Counted from the first letter of the stretch, positions 1 through 8,494 are shown. The stretch is DNA of 28,218 bases from Enterococcus_I eurekensis (GCF_042654605.1 NZ_JBHSGT010000005.1:1-28218), one strand, 5' to 3'. Notes: generated from the sequence alone by a model not told the origin. Made by a program: numbers and translations.

Positions 1-67
1 GCCTAAAATCTATGAAAGCAATGAAAACAAATCTACTTATCACTTGACTTAATACCACAAGACTTAA

Positions 68-397
68 TTAATAACGATGGAAGCCTTCAACAGGTAACAC
101 AAACACCGTTGCCCCTCCAACTTCAACTTCCACTGGATAAGGGACTTGCCCATCTAATGACATATCTAAAGACATTGTACTTGATAAATATTGGCTACGT
201 GATTGACACGTTTTCTTAATTAACTCTAAGGTTTCTTGTACACGGTCATCTTCTACACCAATAATAAAAGTACTATTACCAGCCTTTAAAAAACCACCGG
301 TTGACGATAATTTTGTTGCACGGATATTCGCATCGATAAACTCATTTGCTAAACGGTTACTATCTTTGTCTTGAATAACTGCCATAATTAATTTCAT
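68..397 (-). CDS. darA: c-di-AMP receptor DarA/PstA (PII-like, YaaQ family)
   Basis: A 109-residue PII-like protein, the usual length for YaaQ/DarA. In this family trimers bind cyclic di-AMP in clefts between subunits; the downstream partner is not settled. The start is set at the ATG ending at 397, because AGGAG lies about 9 bases upstream of it and the protein then begins MKLIMAVIQDKDSNRL as in B. subtilis. The upstream in-frame ATG at 406 sits almost on the Shine-Dalgarno. Visible family ligand residues are N24, R26, T28, G35-F36-L37 and G47. It lies 5 bases after the tmk stop, last of the dnaX-yaaK-recR-tmk-darA string in this window. The next gene downstream, often holB, would lie outside the window. 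Identity is secure; c-di-AMP binding is inferred from the family. Confidence 0.93.
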   Translation of the reverse strand: MKLIMAVIQDKDSNRLANEFIDANIRATKLSSTGGFLKAGNSTFIIGVEDDRVQETLELIKKTCQSRSQYLSSTMSLDMSLDGQVPYPVEVEVGGATVFVLPVEGFHRY

Positions 398-402
398 CTG
401 TA

Positions 403-1050
403 TCATTCTCCTTTAAAGTAATTTGGAAACCTCTCTACAATTGCCGCAAAACTTTTGTCGACAACTTCTTGTAATCCCATTCGTGCATCAATTTTTGTAA
501 TGCGCTCAGGGTTTTCTTCTGCAATTTTTAAATAAGCATGGCGGACACGTTGGTGAAATTCCAACCCTTCTGAATCCAAGCGATCAATTTGATGCGTTCG
601 GTTTTGTTGGATTCGACGTAATCCTGTATCGGAATCAACATCTAAGTACAAAGTGAAATGTGGTGTCGTTCCTTCTGTAGCAAACTCATTAATTTGTGCA
701 ATTTCGGACATTCCAATGCGACGACCCGCGCCTTGATAAGCTAATGAACTATCCACGAAACGGTCACAGATAATGATTTTTCCTTCGTTTAATGCAGGTA
801 AGATCACTTCAACTAAGTGTTGACGTCGTGCCGCTGCATATAACAACGCTTCTGTCCGCTCGTCCATTTCTTCATTACGTGGGTCCAAAATAATTTGACG
901 AATTTTTTCAGCAATCCGAATTCCACCTGGTTCTCTTGTCTTAATAATGCCTTCTTTTGCTATTAACTGTAATCGAGGGTATAACTCGCTAATCACACTT
1001 GTTTTACCTGCTCCATCTGGTCCTTCAATTGTTATGAAAATTCCACTCAC
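403..1050 (-). CDS. tmk: thymidylate kinase
   Basis: Phosphorylates dTMP to dTDP with ATP in the cytoplasm, an essential step of dTTP synthesis. The P-loop GPDGAGKTS is at residues 10-18, TREPGG follows at about 38-43, the DRFVDSS motif is at about 96-102, and an arginine-containing LID-like stretch lies near residue 150. The start is placed at a GTG ending at 1050. GGAGG stands 8 bases upstream, and the protein then begins MSGIFITIEGPDGAGKT like its homologues. The in-frame ATG at 1065 overlaps that ribosome binding site and would add five unconserved residues. The 215-residue length is normal. It sits between recR and darA in an arrangement common in Firmicutes. Confidence 0.95.
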   Translation of the reverse strand: MSGIFITIEGPDGAGKTSVISELYPRLQLIAKEGIIKTREPGGIRIAEKIRQIILDPRNEEMDERTEALLYAAARRQHLVEVILPALNEGKIIICDRFVDSSLAYQGAGRRIGMSEIAQINEFATEGTTPHFTLYLDVDSDTGLRRIQQNRTHQIDRLDSEGLEFHQRVRHAYLKIAEENPERITKIDARMGLQEVVDKSFAAIVERFPNYFKGE

Positions 1051-1085
1051 CTTGATATCCTCCATCTAATCGATCCTGCTTAAAA

Positions 1086-1682
1086 TTATAACTCGCGACG
1101 ACCTTCCACTGCTTTAAGCAATGTCACTTCATCTGCATATTCAATATCACTACCAACCGACAAGCCGTGCGCTAAACGTGTCACTTTAATGCCTGCAGGT
1201 TTAATCAAGCGAGATAAGTACATCGCGGTCGCTTCCCCCTCAGTCGTAGCGTTGGTTGCAATAATCACTTCTTTCACCGTTTCATTATGTAAGCGACTAA
1301 TCAGACTTGATAAATTAATATCTTCTGGTCCAGTCCCTTCCATCGGTGATAAAACACCATGCAAGACATGGTATAAACCATGATACTCTCGAACTTTTTC
1401 AAGTGCCATCACATCTTTTGGTTCTTCAACAACTAAGATTGTACTTTGATCTCTTGTTTTATCTCGACAAATTTCACAAGGGTCTTCTTCTGTTAAATTT
1501 CCACAAATATGACAAAAGCTTAAATCACGTTTAACACTTAGTAATGATTTAGCAAATTCATTAACGACTTCATCTTTCATTTCAATTGTATGAAAAGCTA
1601 AACGAGTCGCTGTTTTTTGACCAATTCCTGGTAAATTCATATAACTTGCGATTAATCTTGCAATTGGTTCCGGATAATGCAC
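1086..1682 (-). CDS. recR: recombination mediator RecR
   Basis: RecR works with RecO and RecF to load RecA at single-stranded gaps. All family parts are visible: an N-terminal helix-hairpin-helix (LPGIGQKTATRLAFH, residues about 17-31), a four-cysteine zinc finger (C57, C60, C69, C72), and a Toprim domain from about residue 81 (TILVVEEPKD). At 198 residues it has the normal length. The start is GTG, with AGGGG about 8 bases upstream, only 22 bases after the yaaK stop. The yaaK-recR adjacency downstream of dnaX is a classic conserved cluster, which supports co-transcription from the dnaX promoter. Confidence 0.96.
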   Translation of the reverse strand: MHYPEPIARLIASYMNLPGIGQKTATRLAFHTIEMKDEVVNEFAKSLLSVKRDLSFCHICGNLTEEDPCEICRDKTRDQSTILVVEEPKDVMALEKVREYHGLYHVLHGVLSPMEGTGPEDINLSSLISRLHNETVKEVIIATNATTEGEATAMYLSRLIKPAGIKVTRLAHGLSVGSDIEYADEVTLLKAVEGRREL

Positions 1683-1704
1683 TATTTATTCCCCTACTTT
1701 TCTC

Positions 1705-2019
1705 TTAAAATCCTGGCATTCCTTTAGTGTATTTGCCCATAACAGCTTCTGTTTCAACTTCAATTTTTGTAATGACATCATTTACAGCCATTACGATTAG
1801 ATCTTGTAACATTTCTGGATCTTCAGAATCAATAATTACTGGATCAATGATAATTTCTGTAATTTTCTTATCACCTGTTCCATGTACTTTAACATAGCTA
1901 TTTGTTGATTCTCCAACAAATTCTTTTTCGTTTAAAGCCTCTTGAGCTTTAACCATTTCTTTTTGCATTTTTTGAACTTGTTTCATCATACCTTGCATAT
2001 TTCCCATTCCACGCATCAT
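1705..2019 (-). CDS. yaaK: nucleoid-associated protein YbaB/EbfC family (YaaK)
   Basis: A 104-residue YbaB/EbfC protein. Family members form tweezer-like dimers that bind DNA. The protein begins with a methionine-rich segment (MMRGMGNMQGMMKQVQKMQ), followed by a helical, lysine/glutamate-rich region and the conserved core ending in KGMPGF. GGAG lies about 10 bases before the first of two consecutive ATG codons; either could be used, a difference of one residue. It lies 33 bases after dnaX and 22 bases before recR, the standard context for this gene. The precise cellular role is not certain even for the family. Confidence 0.92.
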   Translation of the reverse strand: MMRGMGNMQGMMKQVQKMQKEMVKAQEALNEKEFVGESTNSYVKVHGTGDKKITEIIIDPVIIDSEDPEMLQDLIVMAVNDVITKIEVETEAVMGKYTKGMPGF

Positions 2020-2052
2020 TTGTGCATCGCTCCATTTCTGTAATTGCTTCTT

Positions 2053-3798
2053 TTAATCTTCTATAATTGTTGCTAAATCACCAAATAATTCTTGGGCCTT
2101 TTCCACAGCTAATTCTTGTTGGCTTTGTTGTTCTACTTGGGCAAGTTCTTCATTTGTTGTCTCAGTCGCTTCCAACTGATCATTTTTTTCTTGATTCCCT
2201 TGTAGAAATTCTTTACGTAATTCACCCCAATTTTCTTGAGGAATAAAGACAACTTTTGGTGCATAATCTTGAATGATGTTACTTAAGTGATTATGAATAC
2301 CCAAACTCAACTCTTCATCATTGGCTGCTCGCTGACAAATAATTTCATAATCAAAAGCGATTACCAAACCATTAGGACTTGCTGCCTTTGGTTGACTCGA
2401 ACGTAACATCGCCTTATGAGTCACCGATAAGTGGGCTAGTAATTCTTCCCATGCCATCTTGACTTGTTCTAAATTCTCACGCGTTGCCGATCGTAGTACT
2501 TCAAAAACACGTTCCCGCGGTAAACGGAAAGTGGTTGCAGTTGTTTTGTTACGTTTCGCAACTGGTGCCTCTTGTGACGTACCATTAGCAACTTTGACCC
2601 CATTTTCTTTAAGCCCTTTAAGCTCTTTTTGCAATTGTTGTACCGCAATTTTTAGCTGTTGTAACTCTTGTTGATCAACAACCTCGGAATTGCTCGTAAC
2701 TATTGAGCCCGATTGAACAGGTCCGCTACTGAGTTTAACCATTGCTACTTCTAAATAAATTTTAGGGTTAGTTGTGAGTCGAATATCATTTTGCGTTTGA
2801 CTGAGTTGTTCAATCCATTGATAAATTTTATTAGCTGGTATCTCTTTGGCTAATGTTTTAAAGCGTTCCGTTAAGGTACTTGATTTTTCTTCCAACAATT
2901 GTGGTGCTTGTTGGTAAATCAACAAATCACGACAATAGGAAAGTAAATTTTCCAACAAACGGCGCGCTTCTTTCCCAGAAGCCAAAATCTCATCAAGCTG
3001 TTCTAAACTTTGTGCGACATGGCCTTCATTCCAATGTAACACCAAATCATCCATCAAATCAAAGGTTAAGCTTCCAGTCACCTCTAGCGCATTGGCTAAT
3101 GTAATCGTACCATCACTAAAGGAAATCCCTTGATCCAAAATACTCAAGGCATCACGCATTCCACCTTGAGCCGCATGAGCAATCACTTCCAAGGCCGATT
3201 GCTCGTAATCAATTTGGTTGGTCTGTAAAATATGTGCCAAATGTTCGATAATATCTTGCGTTTGAATTCGTTTAAAATCAAATCGTTGGGTTCTTGAAAT
3301 AATCGTTGCTGGAATTTTATGTGGTTCTGTTGTCGCTAAAATAAAGATGACATTTTTCTTTGGTTCTTCTAATGTTTTTAAAAGTGCATTAAAAGCCCCA
3401 GTTGATAGCATATGTACTTCATCAATAATATAGATTTTATACATCGCTTGGGTAGGTGCGTAGTTTGCTCGTTCGCGAATGAAGCGAATCTCTTCCACAC
3501 CATTGTTACTTGCCGCATCTATTTCTATAACATCTTCTTGCGTACCTGCTGTAATGCTTTGACAAATCGCACAAACATTACACGGCTCACCCTCAATTTT
3601 ATTCGGACAGTTAATCGCTTTAGCAAAAATTTTTGCTGCACTCGTCTTTCCTGTTCCTCGAGGTCCAGTAAATAAATAAGCGTGGGAGATTTGATTTTGT
3701 ACAATCGCATTTTTTAACGTTTGTGTCACGGCCTTTTGTCCAACAATATCTTCAAATCGTTGGGAACGCCAAACACGATATAAGGCTTGATAAGCCAT
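2053..3798 (-). CDS. dnaX: DNA polymerase III subunit tau/gamma
   Basis: Clamp-loader ATPase of the replicative polymerase. It carries the P-loop GPRGTGKTS (residues 45-53), zinc-binding cysteines C64, C73, C76 and C79, a Walker B DEVH box (about 126-129) and the sensor SRTQRF (about 165-170). A variable, charged C-terminal region provides the tau-type polymerase contact. Length is 581 residues. The start is the ATG ending at 3798, preceded by GAGGTGG and giving MAYQALYRVWRSQRF as in relatives; the upstream ATG at 3813 lies in the ribosome binding site region. It is the first gene of the operon through darA. I see no shift site in the middle of the gene that would create a separate gamma form. 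Confidence 0.97.
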   Translation of the reverse strand: MAYQALYRVWRSQRFEDIVGQKAVTQTLKNAIVQNQISHAYLFTGPRGTGKTSAAKIFAKAINCPNKIEGEPCNVCAICQSITAGTQEDVIEIDAASNNGVEEIRFIRERANYAPTQAMYKIYIIDEVHMLSTGAFNALLKTLEEPKKNVIFILATTEPHKIPATIISRTQRFDFKRIQTQDIIEHLAHILQTNQIDYEQSALEVIAHAAQGGMRDALSILDQGISFSDGTITLANALEVTGSLTFDLMDDLVLHWNEGHVAQSLEQLDEILASGKEARRLLENLLSYCRDLLIYQQAPQLLEEKSSTLTERFKTLAKEIPANKIYQWIEQLSQTQNDIRLTTNPKIYLEVAMVKLSSGPVQSGSIVTSNSEVVDQQELQQLKIAVQQLQKELKGLKENGVKVANGTSQEAPVAKRNKTTATTFRLPRERVFEVLRSATRENLEQVKMAWEELLAHLSVTHKAMLRSSQPKAASPNGLVIAFDYEIICQRAANDEELSLGIHNHLSNIIQDYAPKVVFIPQENWGELRKEFLQGNQEKNDQLEATETTNEELAQVEQQSQQELAVEKAQELFGDLATIIED

Positions 3799-3832
3799 CT
3801 TTTTCCACCTCATTTTTAAGTCGCTATCTATT

Positions 3833-3838
3833 ATTATA
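3833..3838 (-). promoter_or_regulatory. -10 element of the dnaX operon promoter
   Basis: A perfect TATAAT lies on the minus strand about 35 bases upstream of the dnaX start. The -35 region at 17-18 bases is T-rich and poor. It is the only good candidate promoter between dnaX and the divergent gene at 3982. Confidence 0.6.
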
Positions 3839-3928
3839 CGAAATTTATCGTAAAAAAACTACATTTTACCAAAAGTATTCCGCTTTTCTCCTTCTTTGGT
3901 CTAATACTCTTTTTTAAAAGACTTATGG

Positions 3929-3934
3929 TATAAT
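3929..3934 (+). promoter_or_regulatory. extended -10 promoter of the SPFH operon
   Basis: TGG-TATAAT, an extended -10 (TGn) with weak -35 resemblance, lies about 48 bases before the SPFH gene start. It is divergent from and about 95 bases away from the dnaX -10 element. Confidence 0.6.
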
Positions 3935-3981
3935 GACGGTGAAATTCAAAAAAACAAACAAACTCGATTGGGGGAAGTAAC

Positions 3982-5232
3982 ATGGGATTAATTAAAGCAG
4001 CAACAAGTGCAATCGGTGGCGGCTTCGCGGACCAATGGTTAGAGGTGATTGAACCAGATAATATGGGCGACACAACGGTCTTGACAAAAGGGGTCAAAGT
4101 TCGAAAAGATAGCAAACGTGGTTCCAACCGTAAAGGAACCGATGATGTCATTACGGATGGATCGGTTATTCATGTTTATCCGAATACGATGATGTTACTC
4201 GTTGATGGTGGAAAAATTATTGATTACACGGCTGAAGAAGGCTATTTCACAGTCAAGAACAATCTAGCCCCATCCATGTTTAACGGCTCTTTAAAAGCTG
4301 CGATTTCTGAATCATTTAGTCGTTTCAAGTTTGGTGGCGTTACTCCACAAAAGCAACAAGTTTTTTATATCAATTTACAAGAAATTAAAGGAATTCGTTT
4401 TGGCACCTCTTCTCCTTTAAACTATTTCGATAATTTTTATAATGCCGAATTATTTTTACGTGCACATGGAAACTACTCCATTCAAATTACTGATCCAATT
4501 TTATTTTATACAAATGCTATTCCTAAAAATAAAACACAAGTCGATATCAACGATATTAATGAACAATATTTAGCCGAATTTTTAACTGCACTACAAACAA
4601 CCATTAACCAAATGTCAGCAAACGGCGAACGTATTTCTTATGTCCCATCAAAAAGTATGGAATTAAGTAAATATATGGGGAATGTCTTAGATGATTCTTG
4701 GAGACAATTGCGCGGCATGGAAATTATTTCGGTTGCTGTTGCTAGTATTTCCTATACAGATGACTCCACAAAATTAATTAACATGCGAAATCAAGGTGCT
4801 ATGTTAGGCGATCCTTCTATTCGTGAAGGCTTTGTCCAAGGTTCAATTGCTCGTGGAATGGAAGCTGCTGGTAGCAACGAAGCGGGAGCAACAACTGGCT
4901 TCATGGGTGTCGGTATGGGAATGAATGCTTCAGGCGGTTTCTTCCAACAAGCTTCTCAAAATAATCAACAACAAATACAGCAACAACAAGCACAACAACA
5001 GCAACAATCGGCAGCTCAAAGTAATGAATGGGCTTGTCCACAATGCGGTACAAAAAATACTGGAAATTTCTGTAGTCAATGTGGTACTCCGAAACCAAAA
5101 GAAGAAGCAGCTGCAACCGTTAGCGTCAAATTAAAGTGTAGTGCTTGTGGTAAGCCAGTTGAATTAGCCAACGGTGTTCCTAAGTTTTGCCCAGAATGTG
5201 GCCAACCTTTTCAAGGAGTACCCTTGGATTAG
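3982..5232 (+). CDS. ydjI: SPFH-domain protein with C-terminal zinc ribbons (YdjI-like)
   Basis: A 416-residue protein with no signal peptide. Residues about 20-290 look like the SPFH/virion-core-type domain of the B. subtilis YdjI family (start MGLIKAATSAIGGGFADQWLEVI). A glutamine-rich linker follows at about 319-345. Two CxxC...CxxC zinc ribbons lie near 350-370 and 384-410 (CPQCG..CSQCG and CSACG..CPECG). The start ATG is preceded by GGGGGAAGTAAC. Downstream, 15 bases away, is a zinc-ribbon membrane protein and then a TPM-domain protein, the partners found in the B. subtilis pspA-ydjGHI operon. A role in membrane-stress or flotillin-like scaffolding is inferred from that context and has not been shown for this protein. 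No pspA is adjacent here. Confidence 0.82.
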   Translation: MGLIKAATSAIGGGFADQWLEVIEPDNMGDTTVLTKGVKVRKDSKRGSNRKGTDDVITDGSVIHVYPNTMMLLVDGGKIIDYTAEEGYFTVKNNLAPSMFNGSLKAAISESFSRFKFGGVTPQKQQVFYINLQEIKGIRFGTSSPLNYFDNFYNAELFLRAHGNYSIQITDPILFYTNAIPKNKTQVDINDINEQYLAEFLTALQTTINQMSANGERISYVPSKSMELSKYMGNVLDDSWRQLRGMEIISVAVASISYTDDSTKLINMRNQGAMLGDPSIREGFVQGSIARGMEAAGSNEAGATTGFMGVGMGMNASGGFFQQASQNNQQQIQQQQAQQQQQSAAQSNEWACPQCGTKNTGNFCSQCGTPKPKEEAAATVSVKLKCSACGKPVELANGVPKFCPECGQPFQGVPLD

Positions 5233-5247
5233 ATAAGGAGGATTTTT

Positions 5248-6336
5248 ATGGATATTATCACACATAAATGTCCCAACTGTGGGGGTGCATTAACCTTTGA
5301 TCCGAGCGATCAAAAATTTCATTGCCCTTTTTGTCTGAGCGTATTTACTGAGGAAGAAGTTTCTGAATTCGAGGCCAAACAAAAAGCAGCCACTTTAGCC
5401 AGTGAGACAATACCTGAGACAAAAACCAAAACAAGTAGTTTAGATCCGCCAGCAGAAGAGACAATGCAACTCTTTCTTTGCCCTAGTTGTGGTGCGGAAA
5501 TTGTAACTGACGCAACGACAGCCGCAACTTATTGTTATTTTTGTCATAATCCAGTCGTCTTATCTGGGCGATTAAGCGGGACCTTTTTACCAAATAAAGT
5601 CTTGCCTTTTAAAATCGAGAAGGAGCAAGCTAAAGAAAAATTTCTCGAGTGGGTTAGTACAAAAAAATTCGTTCCATCCGACTTTTATAATGAAGAGCAA
5701 ATTGAAAAATTAACTGGTGTCTACTTCCCTTACTGGGTTGTTGACGCTAAAGGGCAAGGTCAATTATCAGGCTCGGGAACATCAATTCGTGTTTGGCGAG
5801 TTGGCGAGCTCGAATACACTGAGACCAAACAATTTTCGGTCCAGCGTCAGGGCGATTTTCGCTTTAAAGACCTTGTAAAAAATGCCTTATCAAAAAATGT
5901 CCAACAAAAAATGGTGGAAAGCGTCCAGCCTTTCCCCTTGGAAAATGCCATTGACTTTAAAAACCAATATTTAGCAGGATTTCAAGCGGAAAAACGTGAC
6001 ATCGAATACCAAACACTGGAAAAAGATGTTGAAAATGAACTCAAGGATTATGCCGGTTCTTTACTCAAAAATTCAGTCAATACGTACACAACATTTCGCG
6101 AAAGCAGTCGAGATCTTTCCCTCGATTCTATTGAGAAAAATTATATGCTACTCCCCGTTTGGCTAGTGACTTATCGCAGCCCAGGTTCCGATGATGTCTT
6201 CTACTATGCGATGAATGGCCAGACCGGTAAAGTTAGCGGGATTTTACCAATTAGTTACAAAAAATTAAGTCTTGTTTCTGGTGGTATTTTTGCCATCCTC
6301 GCAATCTTGCTGATGATTGGAGGTTATTTCATATGA
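5248..6336 (+). CDS. ydjG: zinc-ribbon membrane protein (YdjG-like)
   Basis: A 362-residue protein with two N-terminal zinc ribbons: CPNCGG..CPFC at residues about 8-32, and CPSCG..CYFC at about 75-98. A long soluble central region follows, with the motif YFPYWVVDAKGQG, and one hydrophobic C-terminal segment (about 341-361) that should anchor it in the membrane with the ribbons in the cytoplasm. The ribosome binding site is AAGGAGG. The stop overlaps the next start as ATGA, pointing to translational coupling with the TPM protein. In B. subtilis YdjG and YdjH form a membrane complex that recruits PspA; the same architecture suggests a related complex here, but no PspA gene is in the window. 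The family is recognised; the function is inferred. Confidence 0.78.
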   Translation: MDIITHKCPNCGGALTFDPSDQKFHCPFCLSVFTEEEVSEFEAKQKAATLASETIPETKTKTSSLDPPAEETMQLFLCPSCGAEIVTDATTAATYCYFCHNPVVLSGRLSGTFLPNKVLPFKIEKEQAKEKFLEWVSTKKFVPSDFYNEEQIEKLTGVYFPYWVVDAKGQGQLSGSGTSIRVWRVGELEYTETKQFSVQRQGDFRFKDLVKNALSKNVQQKMVESVQPFPLENAIDFKNQYLAGFQAEKRDIEYQTLEKDVENELKDYAGSLLKNSVNTYTTFRESSRDLSLDSIEKNYMLLPVWLVTYRSPGSDDVFYYAMNGQTGKVSGILPISYKKLSLVSGGIFAILAILLMIGGYFI

Positions 6337-7139
6337 GTTTTCGGAAAAGCCTGAGTGCCTTTTTACTACTCTTAAGCTTCCTATTCTTTAGCTTGCCAGT
6401 GCATGCAGCCTCACCGACTGTCAATGATGAAGTGGGATTATTTACAGCAGAAGAAATCAATGCAATGAATCAAATGGCCAGTGAAATCAACCAAGAAATC
6501 AAAGGAGAAATCTTTGTTGTGACAACGACAAAGAACAGCGAATCTCCAGAAAATTTTGCTGACAACTATTTACGCGATCGAGTGGGTAACGATAACAATG
6601 GCGCTGTTTTACTCTTAGATATGAGTCAACGAGAAATTTATATTTCAACTTCTGGCAATATGATTGATTATTTAACGGATAGCCGAATTGATAGTATTTT
6701 AGATAGTGTTTATGATCAAATGGTCGATGAAAACTATGGCGCAGCAGCCCTGAATTATTTTACCATGGCACAAGATTACATTACTAAAGGTGTTCCCGGT
6801 GGGCATTACCGTGTCGATCGTGAGACTGGAAAAATCACGCGCTATAAAGTCCTAACTGGTTTTGAGATTTTCATTGCTCTGACAATTGCTTTAATCAGTG
6901 CTGGTGCCTTCTTTATCTTTATAAAATCACGCTACCAATTAAAATCAGGCACCTATACTTACCCATTTAAAGAAAAATCAAATTTAAAGTTAGTTTCTAA
7001 AGAAGACCGACTCGTCAATTCATTTGTGACGACTCGACGTATTCCAAAACCGCCCACCAATTCCGGTGGCGGTGGTGGTGGTAGCACGACCCACTCAAGC
7101 GGTGGTGGCACATTTGGTGGTGGAGGTCGCAGCTTCTAG
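6333..7139 (+). CDS. ydjH: TPM-domain membrane protein (YdjH-like)
   Basis: A 268-residue exported membrane protein. A signal peptide occupies about 1-25 (basic start, long hydrophobic core, cleavage after VHA). A TPM domain follows at about 27-150 (NDEVGLFTAEEINAMNQ, GEIFVVTTTKNSE, NDNNGAVLLLDMSQREIYIS). There is one transmembrane helix at about 176-197 and a cytoplasmic tail ending in glycine repeats and GRSF, as is typical of YgcG/TPM proteins. The start overlaps the preceding stop by four bases, so the two are probably made together. It is the last gene of the SPFH operon; a strong terminator follows. Some TPM proteins act in photosystem repair in plants, but the bacterial role is poorly defined. 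Confidence 0.82.
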   Translation: MSFRKSLSAFLLLLSFLFFSLPVHAASPTVNDEVGLFTAEEINAMNQMASEINQEIKGEIFVVTTTKNSESPENFADNYLRDRVGNDNNGAVLLLDMSQREIYISTSGNMIDYLTDSRIDSILDSVYDQMVDENYGAAALNYFTMAQDYITKGVPGGHYRVDRETGKITRYKVLTGFEIFIALTIALISAGAFFIFIKSRYQLKSGTYTYPFKEKSNLKLVSKEDRLVNSFVTTRRIPKPPTNSGGGGGGSTTHSSGGGTFGGGGRSF

Positions 7140-7213
7140 TAACGTCTTAAAGACAATATTTATTGAATCGCTACTTCTTTACACTAACGACGAAACATTC
7201 ATACAAGTAACAT

Positions 7214-7259
7214 AGACTCAGAGTAGAGGATATTTTCACCCTCTATTCTGAGTCTTTTT
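7214..7259 (+). terminator. rho-independent terminator of the SPFH operon
   Basis: GACTCAGA-n-TAGAGG pairs with CCTCTA-n-TCTGAGTC around a 10-base loop, followed by TTTTT. It ends the three-gene operon. Confidence 0.9.
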
Positions 7260-7286
7260 CTAGGTATTCTTGACGTTTATCACGAA

Positions 7287-7301
7287 AATTATCAGAAAAT
7301 A
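7287..7301 (+). promoter_or_regulatory. CodY-like box at the ilvE promoter
   Basis: AATTATCAGAAAATA matches the CodY consensus AATTTTCWGAAAATT at 13 of 15 positions. It abuts the -35 hexamer of the ilvE promoter. CodY represses branched-chain amino acid genes in low-GC Gram-positives when these amino acids and, in some species, GTP are abundant. Binding here is an inference. Confidence 0.6.
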
Positions 7302-7330
7302 TCGACAATATTTTTCAACAATGCTATACT
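7302..7330 (+). promoter_or_regulatory. ilvE promoter
   Basis: TCGACA and TATACT are spaced by 17 bases, with a TGC extended -10. The ilvE start is about 30 bases downstream of the -10. Confidence 0.75.
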
Positions 7331-7358
7331 AGTTAAAATCAAAAAAGGTTGTGAATAA

Positions 7359-8378
7359 ATGGAGAAGAAAATAAATTGGAAAGAGTTAGGTTTTAGTTAT
7401 ATCAAAACGCCTTGGCGTTTCCTTGCAAAATGGTCAGATGGTCACTGGCAACCAGGGGAATTAACAGGCGACAATCAATTAAAAATTAGTGAAGCTTCTA
7501 CTGCCTTGCATTACGGACAACAATGTTTTGAAGGATTAAAAGCATATCGGAGAAAAGATGGCGGGATAAATCTGTTCCGCCCCGATCAAAATAGTCAACG
7601 CTTAAATCACAGCGCGCAACGCCTTTACATGCCCGAAGTTCCAGAAGAACTGTTTATTGAGGCTGTCATGCAAGTCGTAAAGGCGAACCAAGAATATGTC
7701 CCTCCTTATGGCACTGGTGGTACACTTTACATTCGCCCATTGCTAATTGGTGTTGGCGATATGATTGGTGTCCAACCAGCACAAGAATATATTTTTACAG
7801 TCTTTTGTATGCCCGTTGGTCCTTATTTTAAAGGTGGGTTAACACCGACAAACTTTATCGTGTCTAATTACGATCGAGCTGCCCCAAATGGTACTGGTTC
7901 GATTAAAGTCGGAGGCAACTATGCGGCAAGTTTATTACCTGGTCAAGAAGCCCATGCAAAAAATTTCTCGGACTGTATTTACTTAGATCCCCAAACGCAT
8001 ACGAAAATTGAAGAAGTCGGTTCAGCCAATTTCTTTGGGATTACTAAAGATAATGAGTTTGTCACACCGATTTCACCATCCATTTTGCCGAGTATTACGA
8101 AATATTCTCTGCTTTACTTAGCAGAACATCGTTTAGGCTTAACTGCAATCGAAGGTGACGTCTTTGTCGATGACTTAGACCGTTTTACAGAAGCTGGTGC
8201 CTGTGGGACAGCTGCTGTTATCTCGCCAATTGGTGGTATCCAATACAACGATGACTTCCACGTTTTCTATAGTGAAACCGAAGTTGGACCGATTACCAAA
8301 AAATTATATGAGGAACTAACCGGTATTCAATTTGGTGATATCAATGCACCGGAAGGATGGATTCTTTCAGTCATTTAA
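7359..8378 (+). CDS. ilvE: branched-chain amino acid aminotransferase
   Basis: A fold-type IV PLP aminotransferase that interconverts leucine, isoleucine and valine with their 2-oxo acids, using glutamate/2-oxoglutarate. The PLP lysine is K183 in GSIKVGGNYAA, the phosphate-binding/EVGSANFF segment is near 218-228, and HYGQQCFEGLKAYR (51-64) is the family N-terminal motif. Length 339 is normal. The ATG follows AAAGG at about 10 bases. The gene stands alone between its own promoter and a terminator. The CodY-like box at the promoter fits amino-acid-responsive control. No other ilv or leu gene is nearby, so the enzyme may serve catabolism as well as synthesis. Confidence 0.95.
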   Translation: MEKKINWKELGFSYIKTPWRFLAKWSDGHWQPGELTGDNQLKISEASTALHYGQQCFEGLKAYRRKDGGINLFRPDQNSQRLNHSAQRLYMPEVPEELFIEAVMQVVKANQEYVPPYGTGGTLYIRPLLIGVGDMIGVQPAQEYIFTVFCMPVGPYFKGGLTPTNFIVSNYDRAAPNGTGSIKVGGNYAASLLPGQEAHAKNFSDCIYLDPQTHTKIEEVGSANFFGITKDNEFVTPISPSILPSITKYSLLYLAEHRLGLTAIEGDVFVDDLDRFTEAGACGTAAVISPIGGIQYNDDFHVFYSETEVGPITKKLYEELTGIQFGDINAPEGWILSVI

Positions 8379-8382
8379 TATC

Positions 8383-8430
8383 AAAAGCAGCTATCTAGAA
8401 GAGGAACTTCTTCGCTAGATAGCTGCTTTT
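8383..8430 (+). terminator. ilvE terminator
   Basis: AAAAGCAGCTATCTAG pairs with CTAGATAGCTGCTTTT around a 16-base loop that can itself fold. It lies just after the ilvE stop. Confidence 0.88.
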
Positions 8431-8435
8431 ACTAT

Positions 8436-8476
8436 AAAAAAGAGTTAAAATCCTTAATTAATAAGGATTTTAACTC
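8436..8476 (-). terminator. rplJL terminator
   Basis: A perfect 15-base-pair stem (GAGTTAAAATCCTTA and its complement) with a five-base loop is followed on the minus strand by a T run. It is convergent with the ilvE terminator. Confidence 0.9.
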
Positions 8477-8494
8477 TCGAACAATTCAATAGAA

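Noticed and set aside
1..67. Possible terminator after darA
   Set aside because: No stable hairpin with a T run on the minus strand; the operon may continue beyond the window.
2182..2190. A-AAA-AAT slip site in dnaX
   Set aside because: It lies about 20-35 codons before the end of the gene, not where gamma-type frameshifting occurs, and no supporting stem is evident.
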